Below, in pieces: positions 31,851-45,068 of a stretch of 64,000 nucleotides of DNA. Numbering within the stretch: the first letter of the stretch is position 1; the number at the start of each line of letters is the position of its first letter. Source of the DNA: Hexactinellida sp. DTS-2022 (Eukaryota > Porifera > Hexactinellida); contig JAPNXP010000008.1 in assembly GCA_028753945.1 (NCBI GenBank), positions 2,852,001 to 2,916,000 on the forward strand, read 5' to 3'. The notes under the pieces are model-generated. The model was not told the DNA's origin. It searched no databases and saw only the letters and a list, made by a program, of their open reading frames with translations. The position numbers and the translations under genes are program-made.

Positions 31851-33198
31851 TATTTATATTTGTTGGTATACTAGTGATATGATAAATAAGAGTATTTTTT
31901 GAGTAAACTTTATTTAGCCTTATTCGAAATTAACCATTTTAATGACAAATAAGAGTTAGAGCTTCAATATTAGTTCCAAGTATTTGGTAGAAAACCTGGG
32001 TAGCAATATGGGATTACCAAGTTAACATTGTTGTCTAGTCATTTTGTATAATTGTCACTGCATCATTGTTTTGTTCAAGTAGTCTTTACACTATTGAAAT
32101 GACAATGCGGAAATTTATGAGGGGGTCATTTTCTCACGGGGCTTGCATAATGAAATGACCCCCGTGAGAAAATGACCCCCTAAACGGTATCCATGGTTCA
32201 TATGAAGAGGGGGGTCATTTTCTCATGGGGGTCAATTTCTCATGCAACAGCACTATCAATAAACAACCAACAAAATATAGTGCCACCAAAGGAACATGCG
32301 TCGGCACAGGGTGCAATTTTGGATTTTTTTTTTCTCCGTAGACGGTACCCTGGCCACACCTTTATACATTGAGGGCTGAAACTTGCCATGTAGATGCGAA
32401 GTGCCCTTCTAATTTGCACCTGGGGTTACGATTTTTTATTAGCAAATTTTGGACACATTTTTAACACCTTTCAAAATTTGTCTGGTCCATAACTAAAAAA
32501 ATGTTTTACTAAACCCCCAAATTTTATTTCACATTTGGATTGGCCATAAAATTCTGCGTCTGATGGGAGAAGAAAACTTTCAATAAAGTGTTAAATTTCT
32601 GCCATAAATGGGGGTTGAAATTTCTTTGTTTAGAGACACTTCAATTTCAGTAAAACTGTGAAATCTAATTCCATTGTTTCAACTTGTAATAATTATATTG
32701 ATTCAACTTGTGAGATCGAGTAGGCTTCTATTTTCTAATTGAAACCTAAGATTTTACATTCCACAACAACGACAGATTAAGTGATTATATTTATTTCTGC
32801 GAGAATATTCTTGCACTTTAATAGACTGACGTAATTAATTATAATTAATTCAGTCAGTATATGACTTATATAGATGCTTCCAAATTGTGTATTAGGGGTT
32901 ATCGAGTGTGCGGAATTGAAATTTGATAACCAAATTAATTAATTAATTATTTATGACAAAATAATTTAACTTAATAATTGTAAGTTGACATTGAAATTGG
33001 TGTTATATTATAAATAATATTAATAATTATTTATACTAATTAATTAAATATCATAAATCTCAGAATTCAAATAAGATAGAAACAAACTTCCAATTTATCA
33101 ATTGATCCTTATGTCACGTAACACCTCTACAAATGGGTCTTGACACCTTGAGGTGATGATGACATCGTTAAAAAAATGTGTTTTTACAATTTTGTTAA

Positions 33199-33882
33199 GG
33201 TGTTAGACCCTTGATTTTCAGGGATAATAATTGAGAAAAAATTTCTTACCAGAAATACTCTGTATGATATACTGATTGTCACCCATAATTTTTTTTTTTT
33301 TTTAGTTAGAAAATATCGAAAATATTTAAGAAAAAAAAATATAAATTACGTAATATTTCTGAAAAAAAAAATTTTTAATAAAAAAAAAAGTGTATTTGGG
33401 GAAAAAAATGTACAATCCAGAATATTTATCATAGAAAGTCAAACTTTTTTTTAAAATGATCAGGAAATGTAGATGCAGGGTTTCAATCGCGGCAGTTTTG
33501 GCCTTGTAATACAAAAATATTCAATTAGGACACTTTTAGTGAGATTTACGGCAATTTTTTGGACCAATTTCACAAAAATGACAATAAGTTGGTGAAGACG
33601 GAGGAATTATTAAATTCTGATACGATTGAAACCCTCGAGAATCGACTCAGGTATAATTTATAATTGACATGTTTCGGGCTCAAAAATAAAAAAAATGTTC
33701 AAAATTCAATTCTTGGCTAGTATGGATTAGTACTGTATTGAAACTTACCTAGTTCATAACTATCGATTAATAGATAGTAGAACTCTAATATTTTCAGGGA
33801 TATCTTAGAATACTTAGTACCATCCAAAAACGCAATAAAAACATTAGGTCGTCGGGTGTCGAAATATCAAGGGTCAAACACC
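33199..33882. mobile_element. TTAA-flanked DNA element (piggyBac/Kolobok-type target)
   Basis: Inverted ends GGTGTTAGACCCTTGAT and ATCAAGGGTCAAACACC, flanked by TTAA at 33195-33198 and 33883-33886. The empty site is visible in sister units as TTTTGTTAATTCGATATT. 684 bp, no transposase recognised. Confidence 0.88.
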
Positions 33883-36861
33883 TTAATTCGATATTTAAAA
33901 TGGGTAGTTGAAGTTGGGTGATGACCCAACACTCACATAAAAAATGCTGAGGCATCAGCTATTATATTCTACTCAAACTTGAATATCTCTAAAATGAAGT
34001 GAGCGAAATGGAAACTTCCACCACTCTAAGGGTCGATGCCTTCTGAAACACCTTTTTGAAATAATTTAACACCTTCATAGTGATGATGACATAGCGAAAA
34101 AAAATCCAAAATTGCAGCCTGTGCCGAAAGCATGTTCCTTTGGAGGCACTATCAATAAACCACCACCAAAATATAGTGCCACCAAAGGAACATGCGTCGG
34201 CACAGCTGCAATTTTGGATTTTTTTTTTCTCTCCGTAGACGGTGCCCTGGCCAGAACTTAATTGTTGATGGGCTGAAACTTGGCATGTAGGTGCGATGGG
34301 ACCGTCTAATTTGCACCTGGGGTTACGATTTTTCGTTAACAAATTTTTGACACATCTTTAACACCTTTAAAAATTTGTCTGGTCCATAACTCAAAATATG
34401 TTTTACTAAACCCCCAAATTTTATTTCATATTTGGATTCGCCATAAAATTCTGCGTCTGATGGGTGAATAAATTTTCCAATAAAGGGGTCAATTTCTGCC
34501 ATAAATGGGGGTTGAAATTTCTTTGTTTACTCACACTTCAATTTCAGTTAAGTGTTAAATCTAATTCTATTGTTTCAACTTGTAATAATTATATTGATTT
34601 AACTTGTTAAATCCTACTCTAGTGATTCAACTTGCGATAATTATATTGATTTAACTTATAAATTCCAGCTGGCTTCTATTTAATTCTAGCATTACTATAC
34701 AATGGATTAAATTAAATTAATTTATATAAGGAATTTGTTGACTTTACTCAACTCACCGTGGATAACATTGCTAAAATAAATAACTAATAATTTAATTTAT
34801 TATCAATAAGTAATGAATGGCATTAAACTAAAGATGGTTTATGATAGAACCGTTAACATTTTACATTCCACAACAACGACAGATAAAGTGATTATATTTA
34901 TTTCGCGAGAATATTCTTGCACAATTAATGTACTGACGTAATTTATTATAATTAATTTCTTTTGTATTTAACTTATAGACGGTTCCAATTGGATTATTGG
35001 GGTTATCGAGTGCGCTGAATTCAAATATGATAGTGAAATTCGATTTAAATTAATAATAAGTGCAGATAATTGAACTTTATTTATTTTGCTGTACATAATA
35101 ATGATGTTAAATTATTAATTTATTAATTAAATATTTATACTAATTAGCTAAATTTCATTAATCTCAGAGATGATACAAGATAGAAACAAACTTTCAATTT
35201 ATCAATTGGTCCTTATGCCACGTACCACCTATACAAGTGAGTCTTGACACCTTGAGGTGATGATGACATCGTCAAAAAAATGTATTTTTACAATTTTGTG
35301 AATTCGATATTTAAAATGGGTTATTTGAAGTTGGGTGAAGACCCAACACTCACATAAAAAATGCTGAGTCATCATCTATTATATTCTACTCAAACTTGAA
35401 TATCTCTAAAATGAAGTGAACTAAATGGAAACTTCCGCCACTCTAAGGGTCGATGCCTTCTGTAACACCTTTTGATATATTTTAACACCTTCATAGTGAT
35501 GATGACATGGCGAAAAAAAATCCAAAATTGCAGCTGTGCTGACAGCAATTCCCATTGGAGGCACTATCAATAAACAACCAACAAAATATAGTGCCACCAA
35601 AGGAACATGCGTCGGCACAGGCTGCAATTTTGGATTTTTTTTTTTTTTTCTCCGTAGACGGTGCCCTGGCCTGAGTTTATAGTTGATGGGCTGAAACTTG
35701 GCATGTAGGTGCGATGGGACCGTCTAATTTGCACCTGGGGTTACGATTTTTGATTAACAAATTTTTGACACATCTTTAACACCTTTCAAAATTTGTCTGG
35801 TCCATAACTCAAAATATGTTCTACTAAACCCCCAAATTTTATTTCATATTTGGATTCCCATTAAAATTCTGCGTCTGTTGGGAGAAGAAAACTTTTAATA
35901 AAGAGTTTTATTTCTGCCATAAATGGGAGTTGAAATTCCTTTGTTTACTCAACACTTCAATTTCAATAAAACTGTGAAATCTAATTCCATTGTTTCAACT
36001 TGTAATAATTATATTGATTCAACTTGTGAGATTGAGTAGGCTTCTATTTTCTAATTGAAACCTAAGATTTTACATTCCACAACAACGACAGATTAAGTGA
36101 TTATATTTATTTCTGCGAGAATATTCTTGTTCTGTTAATAGACTGACGTAATTAATTATAATTAATTCAGTCAGTATATGACTTATATAGATACTTCCAA
36201 TTTGTATATTAGGGGTTATCGAGTGTGCGGAATTGAAATTTGATTACCAAATTAATTAATTATTTATTTATGACAAAATAATTTAACTTAATAATTGTAA
36301 GTTGACATTGAAATTGGTGTTATATTATAAATAATATTAATATTTATTTATACTAATTAATTAAATATCATAAATCTCAGAATTCAAAAAAGATAGAAAC
36401 AAACTTCCACTTTATCAATTGATCCCAATGTCACGTAACACCTCTACAAATGGGTATTGACACCTTGAGTTGATGATGACATCGTAAAAAAAAATGTGTT
36501 TTACAATTTTGTTAATTCGATATTTAAAATGGGTTATTTGAAGTTGGGTGATGACCCAACACTCACATAAAAAATGCTGAGTCATCAGCTATTATATTCT
36601 ACTCAAACTTGATTATCTCTAAAATGAAGTGAACTAAATGGAAACTTCCGCCACTCTAAGGGTCGATGCCTTCTGTAACACCTTTTGATATATTTTAACA
36701 CCTTCATAGTGATGATGACATGGCGAAAAAAAAAACCAAAATTGCAGCTGTGCTGACAGCATGTCCCATTGGAGGCACTATCAATAAACCACCACCAAAA
36801 TATAGTGCCACCAAAGGAACATGCGTCGGCACAGCTGCAATTTTGGATTTTTTTATTATTA

Positions 36862-37115
36862 CTGTGCCGACTATACTATAGTATAGTGGCCCAGTATTAG
36901 AATCACTGCCTTTATTACTGTGCCGACTATACTATAGTATAGTGGCCCAGTTCTAATCTTACAGCCTTTATTGTATATTATTATTATTACTGTGCCGACT
37001 ATACTATAGTATAGTGGTCCAGTTCTAATCTTACTGCCTTTATTGTATATTATTATTACTGTGCCGACTATACTATAGTATAGTGGCCCAGTATTGGAAT
37101 CACTGCCTTTATTTT
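36862..37115 (+). repeat. four monomers of the palindromic minisatellite between array units
   Basis: GTGCCGAC starts near 36863, 36919, 36991 and 37060. They directly follow a hairpin module and precede the next unit start at 37132. Confidence 0.9.
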
Positions 37116-39254
37116 TATTTTTATTATTTTTTCTCCGTAGACGGTGCCCTGGCCAGAGCTTTATAGTTGATGGGCTGAAACTTGGCATGTAGTTGCGGAG
37201 GGACCGTCTAATTTGCACCTGGGGTCACGATTTTTGATTAAGAAATTTTAGACACATCTTTAACACCTTTCAAATTTTGTCTGGTCCATAACTCAAAAAT
37301 TGAATTACTAAACCCCCAAATTTTATTTCACATTTGGATTCACCATAAAATTCCGCGTCTGATGGGAGAAGAAAACTTTCAATAAAGAGTTTTATTTCTG
37401 CCATAAATGGGGGTTGAAATTTCTTTGTTTACTCACACTTCAGTTTCAGTATAACTGTTAAATCTAATTCCATTGTTTCAACTTGTAATAATTATATTGA
37501 TTTAACTTGTTAAATCTTACTCTATTGATTCACCTTGCGATAATTAAATTGATTTAACTTATAATTTGCAGCTGGCTTCTATTTAATTTACCATACAATG
37601 GATTAAATAAAATAATATAATATAAGGAATTTGTTGACTTAATTCATCTCAACCGTGGATAACAATGCTAAGATAAATAACTAATAATATAATTTATTAT
37701 CAATACATAATGAATGAATGGCATCAAACTCAAGATGGTTTAAGGTAGAAACAAACTTCAAATTTATCTACCGTTCCTTGTGACTCGGACCAATTAACAA
37801 ATGCTTCTTCACACCTTGGGCGTTGATGACTTGGCGAAATAAATCCAAAATTGCAGCCTGCGCCGACAGCATGTTCCTTTGGAGGCACTATCAATAAACC
37901 ACCAACAAAATATAGTGCCACCAAAGGAACATGCGTCGGCACAGGGTGCAATTTTGGATTTTATTATTTTTTTTTCTCCGTAGACGGTGCCCTGGCCAGA
38001 GCTTTATAGTTGATGGGCTTAAACTTTGCATGTAGGTGCGATGGGACCGTCTAATTTGCACCTGGGGTAACGATTTTTGATTAAGAAATTTTTGACACAT
38101 CTTTAACACCTTTCAAATTTTGTCTGGTCCATAACTCAAAAATTGTTTTACTAAACCCCCAAATTTTATTTCATACTTGGATTCACCATAAAATTCTGCG
38201 TTTGATGGGTGAAGAAAATTTTCAATAAATGGTTTAATTTCTGCCATAAATGGGGGTTGAAATTTCTTTGTTTACTCACACTTCAATTTCAGTAAAAGTG
38301 TTAAATCTAATTCCATTGTTTCAACTTGTAATAATTATATTGATTTAACTTGTTAAATCCTACTCTAGTGATTCAACTTGCTATAATTATATTGATTTAA
38401 CTTGTGAATTCAAGCTGGCTTCTATTTTGCAATTGAAAATTAAGATTATATATTTCATACAACGACATTTTATGTGATTATATTTACTTCTGCGAGAATA
38501 TAATTGCACTGTTAATATACTGACGTAATTAATTATAAATAATTCAGTTTGTATTTAACTTATATAGAAGCTTCCAATTTGTATATTAGAGGTTATCGAG
38601 TGTGCGGAATTGAAATTTGATAGATAAATTAATTAATTAATTATTTATGACAAAATAATTGAACTTAATTATTGTATGTTGACATTGAAATTGGTGTCAT
38701 ATTATAAATAATATTAATAATTATTTATACTAATTAATTAAATATCATAAATCTCAGAGATCATAGAAGATAGAAACAAACTTTCAATATATCAATTGGT
38801 CCTTATGACACGTGCCACCTATACAAGTGGGTCTTGACACCTTGAGGTGATGATGACATCGTTAAAAAAATGTGTTTTTACAATTTTGTTAATTCGATAT
38901 TTAAAATGGGTTAGTTAATGTTGGTTGATGACCCAACACCCACTTAAAAAATGCTGAGTCATTACAGATTATATTCTACTGAAACTTGAATATCTCTTTA
39001 ATGAAGTGAGCTGAATGGAAACTTCCACCACTCTAAGGGTCGTTGCCTACTGAAACACCTTTCTGTAATAATTTAACACCTTCATAGTGATGATGACTAG
39101 GCGAAAAAAAAATCCAAAATTGCAGCTTGTGCCGACAGCATGTTCCTTTGGAGGCACTATCAATAAACCACCACCAAAATATAGTGCCACCTAAGGACAT
39201 GCGTCGGCACAGGGTGCAATTTTGGATTTTTTTATTTTTATTATTATTATTATT

Positions 39255-39450
39255 TTTACTGTGCCGACTATACTATAGTATAGTGGCCCAGTATTAGAAT
39301 CACTGCTTTTATTATTTTTATTACTGTGCCGACTATACTATAGTATAGTGGCCCAGTATTGGAATCACTGCCTTTATTATTATTTTTATTATTACTGTGC
39401 CGACTATACTATAGTATAGTGGCCCAGTTCTAATCTTACTGCCTTTAATA
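39255..39450 (+). repeat. three monomers of the palindromic minisatellite between array units
   Basis: GTGCCGAC starts near 39260, 39326 and 39397, after the hairpin ending near 39226 and before the unit start at 39463. Confidence 0.9.
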
Positions 39451-42037
39451 TTATTATTTTTTTCTCCGTAGACGGTGCCCTGGCCAGAGTATTATAGTTG
39501 TTAGGCTGAAAGTTGGCATGAAAAGCGGAGTTACCGTCTAATTTGCACCTGGGGGTACGATTTTTTATCAAATAATTTTAACACCTAATTAAGTTTATTA
39601 AGGCTCATAACATTAAATTAATGATGATGAGATTGATCAAATTTAAAAGTTTGGAATGAGAATTTAATTTTACACCTTTTGGAAGGATACGAATTTAAAA
39701 TTTTTCCGTAGTTTCTGCCATAATTTGGGTGCCAATCTCAACTATTTCCTCACACTTGAGATTCAGTAAACTGTTAAATCTAATTCTATTGTTTCAACTT
39801 GTAATAATTATATTGATTTCAACTTGTGAGATCGAGTAGGCTTCTATTTTCCAATTGAAAACTAAGATTATATATTTCATAACAACGACAGATTATGTGA
39901 TTATATTTATTTCTGCTTAAAATATTCTTGCACAATGGATACATGACATATTTAATTCTAATTAATTCGCTCTGTGTTTAACTTTTAGAGACGGTTCCAA
40001 TTAGATCATTGGGGTTATGGAGTGCGCTGAATTCAAAAATAATAGCGAAATTAAATTAAAATTAATAATATAATTGCAAATAATTGAACTTCATTTATTT
40101 TGCTGTACATAATAATGGTGTTAAATTATTAATAAATTAATAATTATTTATACTAATTAATTAAATATCATATATCTCTGAGATTATACGAGATAGAAAC
40201 AAACTTCCAACTTATCAATTGATCCTAATACCACTTAACACCTCTACAAATGGGTCTTGACACCTTGAGGTGATGATGACATCGTCAAAAAATGTATTTT
40301 TACAATTTTGTGAATTAAATAATTCGCATGGGTTGGTTGGAGTTGGGTGAATACCCAACACGCACTTTGAAAATGCTGAGTCATCACAGATTATATTCTA
40401 CTGAAACTTGAATATCTCTCAAATGAAGTGAGCTAAATGGAAACTTCCACCACTCTAAGGGTCGTTGCATACTGAAACACCTTTCTGAAATAATTCAACA
40501 CCTTCATAGTGATGATGACATGGCGAAATAAATCCAAAATTGCAGCCTGTGCCGACAGCATGTTCCTTTGGAGGCACTATCAATAAACCACCATCGAAAT
40601 ATTGTGCCACCAAAGGAACATGCGTCGGCACAGGCTGCAATTTTGGATTTTTATTATTATTTTTATTTCTCCGTAGCAGGTGCCCTTGCAACACCTATAT
40701 ACATAGAGGGCTGAAACTTGGCATGTAGGTTCTGTGTCGACGTCTAATTTGCACCTGGGGTTATGATTTTTGATTGACAAATTTTGGACACATCTTTAAC
40801 ACCTTTCAAAGTTTGTCTGGTCCGTAACTCAGAAGATGTTTTACTAAATCCCCAATTTTTATTTTACCATTGGATTCACCATAAAAATCTGCGTCTGATG
40901 GGATAAATACTTTCAATAAAGGGTTTAATATCTGTCATAAATGGGGGTTGAAATTTCTTTGTTTACTCCGCTTCAATTTCAGTTAAACTGTTAAATCGAA
41001 TTCCATTGTTTCAACTTTGTAATAATTATATTGATTTAACTTGTTAAAACTTACTCTATTGTTTCAACTTGCGATAAATATTTTGATTTCACTTATAAAT
41101 TCCAGCTGGCTTCTATTTGATTGTAGTATTACTTTACAATGGATTAAATAAAATGATATAATGTAAGTAATTTGTTGACTTAACTCACTCACCGTGGATA
41201 ACATTGCTAAACCTAATTACTAATAATATAATTTATTATCAATATCATAATGAATGAATGGCATTAAATTCAATATGGTTTATCAATAGAAACAAACTTC
41301 AAATTTATCTACCGTTCCTTGTGACTCGGACCGTTTAACAAATGGTTCTTGACACCTTGAGGCGTTGCTGACTTGGCGAAAAAAATCCAAAATTGTAGCT
41401 GTGCATGTTCCTTTGGAGGCACTATCAATAAACCGCCACCTAAATATATGTGTCGGCACAGCTGCAATTTTTGATTTTCTTTCTCCGTAGACGGTGCCCT
41501 GGCCATACCTTTATAGATAAAATTATGAAAATTGGCATGTCGTTATGGAGTGACCGTCTAATTTGCACCTGGGGTTACGATTTTTGATCAAATAATTTTA
41601 ACACCTATTTGGGCTAATTATGGCGCATAACATGAAATAATTAATCGTGAACTTGATAAAATAATTTTATTTGAATAGAGAACACCTTTTGGCAAATCAC
41701 TAATGTTCAATTTAGCCTAGGTTTGTACCATAGTTGGGGTTCCATACTCTATTTCCTCGCACTTCAGATTCAGTCAAACTGTTAAATCAAGTTCCATTGT
41801 TTGACTTGTAATAATTATAGCGACTAGACCTGTTAAATCTTATTCTATTGTTTCAACTTGTGATAATTCTATTTATTCTACTTGTGAGTTCGACTGGCTT
41901 ATATCCAATTGTTGTATTATTATACAATTGATTAAAACAAATTATATTGAATAATGCAATATGTTTAGACGTAATTAAATTTACTGTGGAATCAGTGTGG
42001 ATAATTTTTCCGAAACATTTACTAATTATACAGTATC

Positions 42038-42443
42038 TAGGGCTGAAACGAATATTCGAAATGTAACGAACGAACCTTTTTCTAAACGAACGAATATTCG
42101 AATATTCGTTCGTTTGGATGACTAAGCATTAAATCATTTTCTAGAGACAAAATACATTAGAAAAAAGGTTTTTGATCATGTTACAATGGTATAATAATAG
42201 TTACAAAGTGTATTGGACACAAGTTAGCTAGTAATCAGCTAGTTTAAGTGGGAATTTAGATTTACGATATCTCTAAGCTATACAAAAGTCTTGTTGTTGT
42301 CCAAAATTAGTCAACGAATATCCGTTTCAATCTAATATTCGTCCAAACGAATATTCGTTTCGTGACGAATATTCGTTTCGTGACGAATATTCGTTTGCAA
42401 ACGAACGAATATTCGAATATTTGGTATATTCGTTTCAGCCCTA
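42038..42443. mobile_element. hAT-like foldback with CGAATATTCG words
   Basis: Ends TAGGGCTGAAACGAATATTC and GAATATTTGG…TTTCAGCCCTA. The subterminal palindrome CGAATATTCG is repeated several times on each side. Flanks acagtatc and attatatc agree at 5 of 8, a weak duplication. Confidence 0.65.
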
Positions 42444-42449
42444 ATTATA

Positions 42450-42940
42450 TCTATACTATTAAGACACAAACCTGTATATATATTTGTTTGTATGTTCCGA
42501 GTTAATTGAAGAAAGTGGACGGTTTCCAAATGTGATTTTTGGCATATGGGGGTAACTTTTGGCACCCGCCAACAAGTTGAGGTTTCCACTCAAAATTTCT
42601 CACACCTCGACAAGTTATGACTTCATTGTCACATTCGAGAACCCTGAAAATTCACTTAATCGTACATAATTCGCGCCCTATAAGAGATAAAAATCTGAAA
42701 ATCTAATAGAATATGCACATTAATGATGCGGATACTTTGGTCACACCAGATTGCCAAAATGATTAATCATTATCGCATGATGACGTAATCACTAAATTTC
42801 AAATTGTTAAATTCTACTATTTAGGCCTATTTACGCTTTATAATCAATGTTCGAAGTATATAAACCATACACCAACCGCGAAGCTGTTGGTGTGTGGTTG
42901 TGTTCTGCCGCGAAGCGACCTAGCAAGCGAAGCGCGCTAG
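42450..42940 (+). mobile_element. non-autonomous Helitron, 491 bp
   Basis: Starts TCTATACTATTAAGACACAA after A (42449) and ends in the hairpin GCGAAGCGACCTAGCAAGCG…GCGCGCTAG before T (42941). Same family as 19412-19922 in the opposite orientation. No coding sequence. Confidence 0.88.
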
Positions 42941-43767
42941 TATATAAATAATTGTTAGTTTATGCAAATTTAATGAATATGTTTTAGATGGAAACTCACT
43001 TCCAATTTATCAATCGTTCCTTTGTCTGTCTCGTGCCACTTGATAAATATGTCTAAACACCTTGAGGCGTTGATGACTTGGCGAACAAAATCCAAAATTG
43101 TTGCTGTGCAGACACTATTTCCTTTGGAGGTACTATCAATTAACGAACCACCAAATGTAGTGCCTCCAAAGGGAAATGCGTCTGCACCGGCTGCAATTTT
43201 GGATTTTTACACTTGCTCGGACCACTACAATTGCATTTAACAAAACTTCGTTGACCAGAAGCTGACTGGGCAATGGCAGCTGTACGCAGTAATACTAGTG
43301 TCTGAGTGTTAATGCTGGTTTCTAACAACAAACTTGAGGACAAGGTCTAACTGATTTCGAGAATATTGCCCTTTCATTATCCCAGCTTTTGCCCCAATTG
43401 TATACTGGTCTGTGTTAAGTTCTCTGTGTATTATTACTCCAAGGATATTTCGGAGATCCACCTCTCTCACGATCCACTTTCGGGATTGAAACAGCTACTT
43501 TATTTCCAATTATCCCAGCTTGGAGGTCAAGTCGACTACGCTTCGCCATCCTTTCGGCCTGTAACACTTGTGCCGTGTGAGCATTTTCTCTATTTATTCT
43601 GATTTAGGCTGTATTTTCTCCAATAAATTGTGATGGAGTTTGATAATGAATTACTTCTTCATATGAACTCCCGGTATCCGAGGGTTGCTCTGCAGTGTTA
43701 ATATCTGGTAGGGAAAGTTCATTTGAAGTAGAATTGTCAGTCGAAGCTGAAGGGAAGTATCTGTATA

Positions 43768-43957
43768 CAGTGGAGCCTCCCATAACGGACACTCCAAATA
43801 GCGGACAACCTCTAAATAACGGACAACCCTCGTGGCACGGATTTATTTATTTAGCATACGTATGTCTAATAAAAAGCAACCTCTAAATAGCGGACAACCT
43901 CTAAATAACGGACAACGGTTCCGGTCCCAAGGTGTCCGTTGTTCAGAGGCTCTACTT
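43768..43957. mobile_element. Tigger/pogo-like MITE with ACGGACA words
   Basis: CAGTGGAGCCTCCCATAACG at the left, GTTCAGAGGCTCTACT at the right, TA flanks (43766-43767 and 43958-43959). AATAACGGACAAC words repeated. Confidence 0.8.
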
Positions 43958-44647
43958 TATATGTAATGTTAATCTAGTAGAATCAAGAGTGACAAATATA
44001 TGTTTGATTTTTATTGACTTACATGGATATAAGATAGTAAGTAAGTTCTACTTTTTGTATGACTGTTGGCAGAGGCAGGTTTTACGATTTAATAGTATTC
44101 ATCCTTTGGGATGAGATACTTCTTTTAATTAGGATTCGAATTGATTGAACGAATATTCCTTCGTTTCCAAACGAATGTTAAATTTAAACGGGTATTATTT
44201 TACTATATTACGACAACAACATGACTTTTGTTTAGTTGGGAGATATCGTAAATATATATTCCTACCTAAACTAGCTAAGTAATAACTAACTTGCGTCTGA
44301 ACCACTTTTTGTAATCACCATGGGATGCATGGATCTGTTATCATGGTGTGACAGACTGACAGTTGCCTTTACCTACATGGCACTCAAACCTTATACAAAA
44401 GTAGAATTTGATGTTCAGCAGGTCCAGCTGGTGGAACGCTTCACTGTTATTCTTTATGATAAAGCAAGTTATTTGCAGTATGTGAATGAAGCAAGAAAAG
44501 AAATGTTTTGTCAGGAGAAAACAATGGAGAGAATACCGCTTACCCGGGATGCACTACTACAACAATCTAAACGATTTGCATATCAGTCTGGAATATAGTG
44601 CACTAGTGAGCAAATTGAACAACGGGTACCTACTCCAGAAGCTTGGG

Positions 44648-44894
44648 ACGGAAATTTCATGGACCGGACCGGACAATCATGATTTTTTTCTGGACAGTCA
44701 GGACCGGTCCAGACCTTATGATCAAAATATTGGATCGATCTGGACCGGTCCAGACCGATGAACGGTCCAGACCGATGAACCGTCCAGACCGTTATATCGT
44801 TAATTTAGACCGGTCCAGACCGCACTTGAAAATAAGTGGACCGGACCTACATTAGACCGGTCGGTCCGGTCCTGTCCAGACCGCTGCATCTCTG
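44648..44894. mobile_element. hAT-like MITE of GGTCCAGACC words inside the ORF relic
   Basis: Begins ACGGAAATTTCATGGACCGG and ends GCTGCATCTCTG. The body is GGACCGGTCCAGACCG words in both orientations. It separates codons for AWG and GWTLDD, and removing it restores GCTTGGGGCTGGACT. No 8-bp duplication seen. A similar word block lies at 59278-59345. Confidence 0.65.
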
Positions 44895-44944
44895 GGCTGG
44901 ACTCTTGATGATAAAACCCAATCATGGGTTCCTGTATGGAACAG

Positions 44945-45068
44945 TTTACCTGTGGCTTCAAAGGCATGCAGTGAATTAGTAATATGTAGCTTCAAGAGTA
45001 GAAGTGTTTACCTGTGGCTTCAAAGGCATGCAGTGAATTAGTAATATGTAGCTTCAAGAGTAGAAGTG
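44945..45068 (+). repeat. 62-bp tandem duplication within the relic
   Basis: TTTACCTGTGGCTTCAAAGG through TTCAAGAGTAGAAGTG occurs twice, starting at 44945 and 45007, essentially identical. 62 is not a multiple of three, so it adds a frameshift. Confidence 0.92.

Larger units (their letters stand above)
30867..32249. mobile_element. TGTTGCATGAG foldback element (outer copy), GCAC duplication
   Basis: Long inverted arms (over 200 bp) start TGTTGCATGAGAAATTGACC and contain ATGACCCCC/GGGGGTCAT words and an inner palindrome around CCATGGATACCGTTTAGGGG. Flanks GCAC at 30863-30866 and 32250-32253, both followed or preceded so that 4 or 5 bp could be duplicated. It splits the hairpin of the third array unit. 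Holds a Tigger-like MITE, which holds another copy of the same foldback. Confidence 0.88.
28420..43205 (+). repeat. macro-array of 11 head-to-tail units, each ending in a ~115-bp hairpin
   Basis: Each unit starts TCTCCGTAGACGGTGCCCTG and has TTTGCACCTGGGGTTACGAT and TCTGCGTCTGATGGG-type landmarks. It ends in a hairpin with arms TCCAAAATTGCAGCTGTGCC / GGCACAGCTGCAATTTTGGA and an inner pair CATGTTCCTTTGG/CCAAAGGAACATG. Unit starts: 28420, 29265, 30108, 32333, 34231, 35649, 37132, 37975, 39463, 40668, 41482. Hairpins end near 29247, 30098, 32324, 34218, 35635, 36847, 37958, 39226, 40647, 41475, 43205. A short class (~840 bp) and a long class (~1.2-1.4 kb with GACGTAATTAATTATAATT) alternate irregularly. 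Later insertions: 30867-32249, 33199-33882, 42038-42443, 42450-42940. Short open frames inside are by-products of the hairpins. Confidence 0.92.

Noticed and set aside
44643-44855. Open frame full of DRSRP-type residues
   Set aside because: Low-complexity translation of the GGTCCAGACC words of a MITE.
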